In this document: one piece after another, positions 54,536 to 61,511 of the stretch
Position numbering within the stretch: the stretch's first letter is position 1
How the letters are laid out: each line of letters begins with the position of its first letter
From: Granulicella mallensis
GTDB lineage: Bacteria > Acidobacteriota > Terriglobia > Terriglobales > Acidobacteriaceae
NCBI RefSeq assembly: GCF_014203225.1
Contig: NZ_JACHIO010000013.1
Coordinates: 62,001-126,000 of the forward strand
Length of the DNA stretch: 64,000 nucleotides
Reading direction: 5' to 3'
Notes under the pieces: model-generated
What the model saw: only the letters and a program-made list of their open reading frames with translations
The model's database searches: none
Told to the model about the DNA's origin: nothing
Made by a program: the position numbers and the translations under genes

Positions 54536-55438
54536 CTAATCGGTGGATAGAACCCTATAACCACCACGATTCACAACATAACGGTTGGGACCGGCCCCCT
54601 CGCTTCGTAGAAGATCCCTGCAGTAGCCTTCAAGACCACCCTCGGACTCGCGCTGCATGATGCGCAAATCGTATTGCCAAGGATTCTTTTCTTTCTCTAT
54701 CTGCCAGATTGAGAGGTAGCCTGAATCCACCAGAAGCTGAGAGAACTCTGTGTCCTTCTCGGGGTGATGGGCTAGATAAAAGTCAAGATCGTTCAAGTTT
54801 TGTATGCCGGCGTCGCTCTTTCGAGCGCCGTCCAGCAATGCGTTTGTGGCATCGCGCATCAGTTGGGGAATGTCAGCCCGAGACTTGAAGAACTGAATTT
54901 CCGCATCCCCCACCGAAATCGTCACATTGGGAATTGCTTCGAGAAGTTTGCTTCGCTGAAGATCGGCGGGAGAACAATAGTTCGGATCGTTAACCAACTG
55001 GATTCCCGCCGACGAAAAGGCTTGAGCAATCAGACGCGAGCAAAATTGCTTGGTCGACCAGTCCTTCCGGCTTCCAACTACTGTCCTTACCGCTTCGCGC
55101 ACTGAATATTCAGTGCCTATGTGACTGCGGACGAAAGTGAGGACGTCGGTCAACTCAGTGGTAGTGATGCGGGCGCGAAGACGGAGCGCGTAGACCGAGC
55201 ATTCCTCTTCAAAATGCAGTCTTTGAGTATTGCGGGAGTGGACTCCCTCATCGGTTGCGTCGATGACGGAATAGTCCTCGGCATAGATCAGTGCATGAGA
55301 GATGTCGCTCCGGGTCGCAACTCTGATGGTTTTGCTAACGGCGGCCGTCGCTGTCGTTAGTATGATGTCCCCGGGAAGAAGCGCGGCTTCATTTAGGCGC
55401 TTGTAGCTGCGGGTTGGTTCGTCTCTCGCCATATTCAT
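54536..55438 (-). CDS. Permuted NlpC/P60 papain-like (YiiX/YebB-type) protein
   Basis: 300 residues. LLPGDIILTTAT and SDISHALIYAEDY give the conserved His48, and KQFCSRLIAQAFSSAGI gives Cys133; His before Cys is the circularly permuted NlpC/P60 order. This domain takes about 1-185. The remaining ~115 residues are an unidentified helical domain. Members are amidases, peptidases or acyltransferases; in defence islands some act as toxins or acyl-cleaving effectors. No signal peptide, so it is cytosolic. Confidence 0.82.
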   Translation of the reverse strand: MNMARDEPTRSYKRLNEAALLPGDIILTTATAAVSKTIRVATRSDISHALIYAEDYSVIDATDEGVHSRNTQRLHFEEECSVYALRLRARITTTELTDVLTFVRSHIGTEYSVREAVRTVVGSRKDWSTKQFCSRLIAQAFSSAGIQLVNDPNYCSPADLQRSKLLEAIPNVTISVGDAEIQFFKSRADIPQLMRDATNALLDGARKSDAGIQNLNDLDFYLAHHPEKDTEFSQLLVDSGYLSIWQIEKEKNPWQYDLRIMQRESEGGLEGYCRDLLRSEGAGPNRYVVNRGGYRVLSTD

Positions 55439-55645
55439 GACCTACGATAGCTCCGAACTGTAATGGCTAGATCGGCCACGGATGCTCTTCGTGTCCCTGA
55501 ACACATGCCTCCCGAGAGCAAAAAACCACGTCTGACAATGGTCACACCAAGGCGGGCCAGTGTCACCAAGACCAAGTCCGCATGCGGCGCAAAACGTTTT
55601 CGTTCTCGTAAATATGGCGGTAGAGCTAAAAACGAGAATGATCGT

Positions 55646-56308
55646 CTATCCCTCAATGGCTGCTGGAATTGCAAAAAGCTCGCTGTAGCGGGTCATTAGC
55701 GCCTCCGACCGGGGCTCCTGCTCGGGCTGTTTCCCGTCGACGATCTGGCACCAAGCCACTGCGAGCATAACGACGAACGATGTCGTTGAGTTCACCACCT
55801 CTAACTTTGCGCCATCGTCGTAAGTGGCTTTGATGTTGCCTTCTGCATCGAACCGCCGTCCAAGCTGCTCAAGTCCACCGTGCGTAAATCCGTGCAGCGA
55901 TTTGATGAAAGGCTTGACGATCGTAAACAAGCCCCCTGTGTAGCTCATTCGCTTTTCCACCTCATCTGCCATGTTGGGCAGGGGAGGATATGGACTCTCG
56001 CCCTTCCGAATCGCTTCTAGGTGATGCGGCGCGGCGCAGAAATGAACCCAGAAGGCGCGATAGATCGCATCAATCAAGGGACGAACTAGCGCAAATGCGC
56101 TTCCGTCGAAACGGCCCGTCCGAAGAAGAGTAAGAATTGCTCCGTGATGTTCCACGACAAGCGAAAAGAGCGCAACGATGATTGTCTTTTGGTCAGTGTC
56201 GAGTAAGAGTTCCTGCGGTACCGTATCCAAAACGAAATTGTGCATTGCTTCTGCGGTCTCAACGCGCGAGAGAACTTCTTTTGATACGGCAGGCGTATAT
56301 GTAGGCAT
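55646..56308 (-). CDS. All-helical protein next to the Gabija-like pair, possible HEPN-like
   Basis: 220 residues from ATG 56308, 22 bases after the helicase stop. The frame runs upstream inside the helicase gene. Helices include QKTIIVALFSLVVEHHGAILTLL and SAFALVRPLIDAIYRAFWVHFC, a pattern seen in DUF5677/DUF6988-type families. Arg84 and His89 (RAFWVH) form an Rx4H motif like that of HEPN RNases. Whether it is catalytic is inference. Its placement suggests a third component or immunity factor of the upstream pair. Confidence 0.72.
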   Translation of the reverse strand: MPTYTPAVSKEVLSRVETAEAMHNFVLDTVPQELLLDTDQKTIIVALFSLVVEHHGAILTLLRTGRFDGSAFALVRPLIDAIYRAFWVHFCAAPHHLEAIRKGESPYPPLPNMADEVEKRMSYTGGLFTIVKPFIKSLHGFTHGGLEQLGRRFDAEGNIKATYDDGAKLEVVNSTTSFVVMLAVAWCQIVDGKQPEQEPRSEALMTRYSELFAIPAAIEG

Positions 56309-56330
56309 CGTGGCGAGGCTATCACGTTCG

Positions 56331-58088
56331 CTAAACGTCGTAGGCGGACTGCAGGTTGTATGCGTCCATAATCGGGCAGCCAGGCCACACCTGCTGGACC
56401 ATAAGTGTATGTACTTTCGCCCTCGTGACAGCCACCATGAGAATCTTGCGGCTCCGACGATAAGGCGTTTTGTCTCCGCGCCATACAAGGTTTGAGACCA
56501 TCGTCTGACCGTTGTGCGTCTCGCGCCGCAACACCAATACGCCGTCGAACTGCTTTCCCTTGGCTTTATGAACTGTCATGACTTGGATTCCGTCCGGGTC
56601 ATCCAACCCATCGAGAATTAGATCCTGTGTCAGAGCAGAGTCAAGCGCATCGCGAGCCCGAAGATACGTTCCCGTCGCACTCCACGCGGTCGAGAGGTTC
56701 GCGCTGATGCGTTTTCCCCTATTGAATGCGACAAGGTAATCGAGATGCTGCGCGACTTGGATGAGCAGCGAATCACCCGAAGCCCGCAACGTTTGCTTCA
56801 CCAATATCCAATCGTTGGCGGGATTCCCCGAGAACGCATTCGTGGTCAGAGCTGACAGGACAATGCGCAGGGCCCTCACTTGGCCGGCAGCGCTTATGGT
56901 CCCGGCCAGACATTTCGTCGCCCATGCGACGAGTTGTTTCACGGTAGTGTTCGAGCCCGACGCCCTCTTTACATCAGCGAGGAGCATCAAGGCTTCAACG
57001 ACCTGTTTGACCTCAATAATCCCGTCCCGAGGCTCCAGCAAAAACGCAGCAAAGCGTGCCGCGAGACGTGCCTCATCCTCATCGAACATCAGCTTGTGTG
57101 CCACGGGTTTCTCCCCGCTATTCAGTCCCACTGACACCTTCGCCGCTTCAATACCTGAGGGAACGAGTATCGCTATCGTCTTCGGCCAGCGTTCGGCATC
57201 CTTTCTCACAGCACGTTTGAGCAAGCCGAGCGCACGTCGCAGCGTAGGACCTAACGGTGTTGCCCTATTGAACGCCAAGGACGACACTCCCTTGTATCCA
57301 CCAGCCTTCGCTTTTCCCGAAAGGATATCGCGGCCAAAGTCAGCGATTTCCGAGCCGGGGCTCCGCATATTTTCCGATCCCAGCTCAACTTCGATCGGAT
57401 GAAGCGCGGCCTTAATCGCGTCGATCCGCTCGGGGCCAATGCCCGGCAGATGGTCGAAGATTTGTTGTTCGAGATCGGCCAAACAAATCACGCGCACTAA
57501 CGGTGCGAGTAGTTCGATGCACCGCCATGCGTCGGGCCCCGTGTCTTGCGCTTCATCCACGATGATGACAGGAAACCGTTCGGCGAGAAGCCTGCGAATC
57601 AGCACGCTTTCCTCCAGAAGTGCTGCCGCCTTCGGCGCGAAAAGATCGAACGCAACCAGACCTTCTTCGGCGAAGAGGCGTTCGCGTTCCTTGAGCCAAG
57701 CAGCCCACTTCTTCTCATCCTTATCGCCACGCGCGCCTTCGTTTCGTACACGCTCATCCTGTGGCATGAGAATGCGAATCGGCCTGGGCGTTCCGAGCAG
57801 GTACGAATGCGTCTTTAGCAGTTCCCAAAAGAAGGAGTGGAATGTCTGCACGTTAAGCAGCTTTCGACCATCTTTGTCGAGTTGAAGACGAGAAGCCTCA
57901 ACTACGCGCGCAACGGCAGCGCGCGAAAAGCTCAGGAACAAGATGGACTGCCCCGGAAGCAAACCTTGCTGAATACACAGCAGGGCCTTTTTCAGCGCGA
58001 TAGTCGTCTTCCCGCTACCCGGCCCGCCCGTCACCAGAGCATGCCCATTGCAATCCAGCAGCTTTTGTCTTTCGGCGCAGATTTTCAT
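56331..58088 (-). CDS. gajB: UvrD/Rep-type helicase, GajB-like
   Basis: 585 residues. Walker A GGPGSGKT is at 21-28, motif Ia SFSRAAVARVVE, motif II VDEAQD at 177-182, and VMTVHKAKGKQFDGVLVL plus RKILMVAVTRAKVHTLMV near the C-terminus. Superfamily 1A helicase. It starts inside the OLD nuclease gene (four-base overlap), the gene order of Gabija (GajA-GajB). It is about 90 residues longer than the commonly described GajB. Function in anti-phage defence is inferred from gene pairing. Confidence 0.85.
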   Translation of the reverse strand: MKICAERQKLLDCNGHALVTGGPGSGKTTIALKKALLCIQQGLLPGQSILFLSFSRAAVARVVEASRLQLDKDGRKLLNVQTFHSFFWELLKTHSYLLGTPRPIRILMPQDERVRNEGARGDKDEKKWAAWLKERERLFAEEGLVAFDLFAPKAAALLEESVLIRRLLAERFPVIIVDEAQDTGPDAWRCIELLAPLVRVICLADLEQQIFDHLPGIGPERIDAIKAALHPIEVELGSENMRSPGSEIADFGRDILSGKAKAGGYKGVSSLAFNRATPLGPTLRRALGLLKRAVRKDAERWPKTIAILVPSGIEAAKVSVGLNSGEKPVAHKLMFDEDEARLAARFAAFLLEPRDGIIEVKQVVEALMLLADVKRASGSNTTVKQLVAWATKCLAGTISAAGQVRALRIVLSALTTNAFSGNPANDWILVKQTLRASGDSLLIQVAQHLDYLVAFNRGKRISANLSTAWSATGTYLRARDALDSALTQDLILDGLDDPDGIQVMTVHKAKGKQFDGVLVLRRETHNGQTMVSNLVWRGDKTPYRRSRKILMVAVTRAKVHTLMVQQVWPGCPIMDAYNLQSAYDV

Positions 58089-59884
58089 GGCGTGTTGTTT
58101 TGTGTTGGTGCTGACGGCTTCGGGTTAGGCGGGTGAAAGTAGCCGTAGACCTTATTCAGAAAGCCAACCGCTGTGGCAGGTAGATCGTTCGCCTTGCTGC
58201 CTTCCAGAAGTCTCATCGCCCAGCCAGCCCCCTTTGCTGACGAAAGAAGCGCAATACAGAGCTTTTGAATAGCAGCGTCGTCAGTAGGTATTGTCGCCGG
58301 CACTTTATATTGCGTCGTGTCGAGTCCGTTATCGAGGAGTTCTTGCAAGAAGGCGCGAATTCGTGACGCCGGAACCTCGTTGGCGATCAACGACTCAAAG
58401 CCCTTGTACGGGTGTTCTTCGTCCACATCGAGCGACGACGTGAACTTTGCCTTCTCCACCGTAGTCCGCTTCTTAAAATCATAAAACCCGAACGTCTTGA
58501 TACCGAGCGCTTGAAAGAAGGTAGCGAACTTTGGAATCTGACCATCGCTCTCTGCGTCGAAGACAGTCACGCCGGCCAAATCCAGCGGGTTAAGAGTAGC
58601 GTCCTGTTCTTCCATACGACGGGCTAAGGCTGTTAGGGCGTGGGATTCTGTCACGCCTTCGACGAGGATCACGCCTTGCCCTAGCATGCACTCCGCGAGA
58701 CCTCGCCGGACGTAACGCTTGTAATCGTTCTCCTTCAATCCCGTCGCATCGACGACGCACGTCGCTTGAAGCGGCATGCCCGCGACCCTTGTAAGCAAAT
58801 ATGTATTGTTCGCGGTAAAGCGTTCGATGACATACGGCGAGTGTGATGTCACAAAGGTTTGCGTGGTGTGGTTGAGCAGGTACTCGGCTATGCGTCGCTG
58901 TGTATGCGGCTGTACCGCAATCTCGGGCTCCTCCATTGCGAAGATCACGCAATCAGGCTTCAATTCTGCGATGAATGAGAGCAACGCGAGCACCAGAGTA
59001 TTCAAAGTTCCCGTCCCGGCCTGTTGAAATGGCACGGCCTCCTGGTCGTCGCGCAAGGCCAGAAAGAAAGACATTGTCTTCCGAAGATGTTCGCGTGTGA
59101 GCTGCGTGATAAACAGCTTCGTCTTGCGTCCCGGTTTTGTCGTCGACACATAGTTCGATAGCTTGTCCTCGATTGCCGTCAAAACGGGCTCCAACTCGAT
59201 AGCATCTTTCTCGATATCGAGCTGTTTGAGCCGCGCTATCGCTTGCTCCCAGAGACCGGTCCTCACTTTTTGAAGTCGTAGAAGAATATCCAAAAGAGAG
59301 CCGCGCTCAAGACTGAGCGCACGACTCCCGGTCCGCAGAGCACGCAGATAAAGAAAGCCAAACAGCCGCTTGATATGGCGTTGAACCTCTTGCTTCTCTC
59401 CGTCGATGGCGTCTGGACTATGTGTGTAGTAGGTACGGGCGCTGAACTCGTCCTCTTCAGGGTCGTATTGGCCTAATGTCTCCAGCCGCAGACATGGGAT
59501 AGCAATCCCTGGAATCGCAGCCTTGACTTCACCTTCATCCAAAACGCGCTTCTCCGCTACATGCCAGAATTCAAGGTTCTTCGCACACCGTTTCTCGACC
59601 TCCGGACTGAGTTCGATCAAAAGAACCTCAATGCGCATTTCAACCGGCTTTGGGTCCTCGCCCTCGGCCGCAGGCGGTTCCAAATATTTGCCGTTGTAGA
59701 AGTCCCATTCTTCGATTGGCGGAAAACGAGAAAGTCGGTCAGGGCCGAGTACCAGATCGAGTGCCTCGCAGATCGTACTCTTTCCGACGTTATTGCCACC
59801 AAGCAGCAAAGCATGACCATCGAACTTCAGTTCAGCCGACTCGATGCCCCGGAAATTCTTGATTCTCAGTTGGACAACCTTCAC
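58085..59884 (-). CDS. gajA: OLD-family ATPase-TOPRIM nuclease, GajA-like
   Basis: 599 residues. The ABC-type ATPase has Walker A GGNNVGKS (29-36), signature-like QQAGTGTLN (288-296), Walker B VIFAMEEPE (313-321) and TSHSP (346-350). The C-terminal TOPRIM domain starts with GVILVEGVTE (Glu409), then FDAESDG (Asp443, Asp447) and FYDFKKR (Asp469), where a DxD would be expected. GajA nicks DNA when nucleotides fall, and GajB activates it. Length fits Gabija. The missing second Asp of the last motif leaves nuclease activity uncertain. Confidence 0.86.
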   Translation of the reverse strand: MKVVQLRIKNFRGIESAELKFDGHALLLGGNNVGKSTICEALDLVLGPDRLSRFPPIEEWDFYNGKYLEPPAAEGEDPKPVEMRIEVLLIELSPEVEKRCAKNLEFWHVAEKRVLDEGEVKAAIPGIAIPCLRLETLGQYDPEEDEFSARTYYTHSPDAIDGEKQEVQRHIKRLFGFLYLRALRTGSRALSLERGSLLDILLRLQKVRTGLWEQAIARLKQLDIEKDAIELEPVLTAIEDKLSNYVSTTKPGRKTKLFITQLTREHLRKTMSFFLALRDDQEAVPFQQAGTGTLNTLVLALLSFIAELKPDCVIFAMEEPEIAVQPHTQRRIAEYLLNHTTQTFVTSHSPYVIERFTANNTYLLTRVAGMPLQATCVVDATGLKENDYKRYVRRGLAECMLGQGVILVEGVTESHALTALARRMEEQDATLNPLDLAGVTVFDAESDGQIPKFATFFQALGIKTFGFYDFKKRTTVEKAKFTSSLDVDEEHPYKGFESLIANEVPASRIRAFLQELLDNGLDTTQYKVPATIPTDDAAIQKLCIALLSSAKGAGWAMRLLEGSKANDLPATAVGFLNKVYGYFHPPNPKPSAPTQNNTP

Positions 59885-60066
59885 GTTTTGTGCCTCTTAA
59901 TCCTTGATTAAGGATGATACAGACCGCCCCCGTGCTTGCGATGAGACCGATAGCACCGCGGTGACGAAGCGGAAGCCTTGCGGCTCGTGCGCCGCACGAC
60001 TCTGACTTCCATTGGCGTCCATTCAGGCCGATAATTCCAGATAGAGACGTTTCTAGTCAGGAATTA
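59885..60066. promoter_or_regulatory. Divergent promoter region between gajA-like and REase-TOPRIM genes
   Basis: 182 bases with no gene, holding the start regions of two divergent genes. An inverted TTAATCCTTGATTAAGG-type element lies near 59897-59913 next to the gajA-like start and could be an operator. Promoter boxes were not assigned. Confidence 0.45.
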
Positions 60067-61119
60067 ATGCCCAGCCTCTTCGAACTGAAAACAGAATACG
60101 AAACTCTTGTGAATCTGCCGGCCGATGCGAGCGCCGCAGCGAAGCGGAAACGTGGCTTTGCGTTCGAACGACTATTGAAGAAGCTTTTTACTCTCGACGA
60201 TCTTGATCCACGCGGAGGCTACAGGCCTGAAGGAGAACAGATCGACGGCTCAATCTATCTCGACGGTCGAGTCTATCTTTTGGAAGCCAAGTGGCACGCC
60301 GAACCTTTACCCGCCTCGACCCTCTATCAGTTCAAGGGCAAGGTCGATGGCAAGCTCGCCGGTACGCTCGGCATTTTCATCTCCATGTCGGGGTACGCTG
60401 AGGACGCTATTGACGCGCTGACTCTAGGCAAGGGGCTCAATGTGATCTTGCTTGATAGCAAAGATGTGGATGCTGCAATCTCGCGTGGCTTCGGCATTAA
60501 GAAAGTGCTAAAGCTCAAGCTCCGCAAAGCTGCGGAAGAAGGCGCGATCTATTTCCCGCTCGAAGGCGAACTCGTCACAGCCACACAAACGCGGGTCGTC
60601 GAAATTGACGCTCTGCACTTTGACCGTGTCACGGGCAGCGTGGTCGAAAGTCAGCCCGCAGCACCCGCAAGCGCCGACCTTCTCATCGTCTGCGAAGGAG
60701 ATTCTGACCGCGTCATCATCTCAACCTTCGCAGAGCGCATTCTCGCACGAGCTGAATCTCCCCGCTCGATCAAGATTCTGACAGCAATGGGAAAGGTGAC
60801 CATCCCACGGGTAGCGAACGCGCTTTGGAATACCTTCCATTCCGAATCGAAGTTATTGATCGTGACGGACGGTGACAACGATCCAGTCGGCACCGCAACC
60901 ATGCTCGCCAATGGATTGGAATTCGCGGATTGGGTGTCAGCGATCCCAAATCCCACGATAGAAACGTGGCTCGGGCTCGACATGGTGACGTTACGCCGCG
61001 CGGGCAGTCGGTATCGACTTGAGCATTCCCGCGAGGTCGCCCAACAGCTTGATATCGAAGAACTGAGGACACGAGACGTGCAATTCGCTCGCTTTTACGA
61101 CGCAATCCTCGGGCGCTGA
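60067..61119 (+). CDS. Restriction-endonuclease-like plus TOPRIM-like fusion protein
   Basis: 350 residues from ATG 60067, after CAGGAATTA. The N-terminal half has an Mrr-type nuclease core: RGFAFERLLKKLF, then GEQIDGSIYLDGRVYLLEAKWH, with Asp60, Glu73 and Lys75 as the PD-(D/E)xK residues. The C-terminal half (from about 203) reads DLLIVCEGDSDRVII (Glu210) and KLLIVTDGDNDP (Asp268, Asp270), as in TOPRIM/DUF4435-like domains. It is divergent from the Gabija-like pair with a shared 182-bp gap. Both halves look intact. A DNA-cutting defence effector is inferred. Confidence 0.8.
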   Translation: MPSLFELKTEYETLVNLPADASAAAKRKRGFAFERLLKKLFTLDDLDPRGGYRPEGEQIDGSIYLDGRVYLLEAKWHAEPLPASTLYQFKGKVDGKLAGTLGIFISMSGYAEDAIDALTLGKGLNVILLDSKDVDAAISRGFGIKKVLKLKLRKAAEEGAIYFPLEGELVTATQTRVVEIDALHFDRVTGSVVESQPAAPASADLLIVCEGDSDRVIISTFAERILARAESPRSIKILTAMGKVTIPRVANALWNTFHSESKLLIVTDGDNDPVGTATMLANGLEFADWVSAIPNPTIETWLGLDMVTLRRAGSRYRLEHSREVAQQLDIEELRTRDVQFARFYDAILGR

Positions 61120-61217
61120 ACGGGCTAGATAGCGGGCACGGAATGCAATACTTGAACTGCCCGCCAAGGGGCTTCGTAACAGCCTCGATCGAGCCCGCGA
61201 CTTTGCATAAGACGTGT

Positions 61218-61511
61218 CTATTTAGGTGAATCCTCGTCCGTAGCCACGTACCAAGGAACTTTCTTGCACTGAAATAGGTCTGGATATCGAGTGGTGAGGA
61301 ATGTAAGCATTCTCTTCGCAACACGCGCACTATGCTCGACCTCCTTCTCCCATTCCTCACCGGCTAGTCCATCGCTGTGTGTCGCTTCCCACCGGATCGT
61401 CCGCATTCCAAGAATGAGTCCAGCCGTGATCACCAACGCAGGCCCGAGCTTCTGCTGATCGACTTCATTCCGATAACCACCGACTTGACCGCCCGGTTTA
61501 GTGAAAGTCAT
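61218..61511 (-). CDS. Small hypothetical protein overlapping dnaE2
   Basis: 97 residues. It starts at 61511 within the last codons of dnaE2 (14-base overlap), suggesting coupled translation. The sequence (ALVITAGLILGMRTIRWEATHSDG, EHSARVAKRMLTFLTTRYPDLF) looks like a compact alpha/beta domain. No family was recognised. Confidence 0.65.
   Translation of the reverse strand: MTFTKPGGQVGGYRNEVDQQKLGPALVITAGLILGMRTIRWEATHSDGLAGEEWEKEVEHSARVAKRMLTFLTTRYPDLFQCKKVPWYVATDEDSPK

Noticed and set aside
55435..55699. Possible small genes on either strand between the NlpC/P60-type and helical genes
   Set aside because: Both strands are open (79 and 78 codons) but neither translation shows a domain or good start; left as an uncalled gap.
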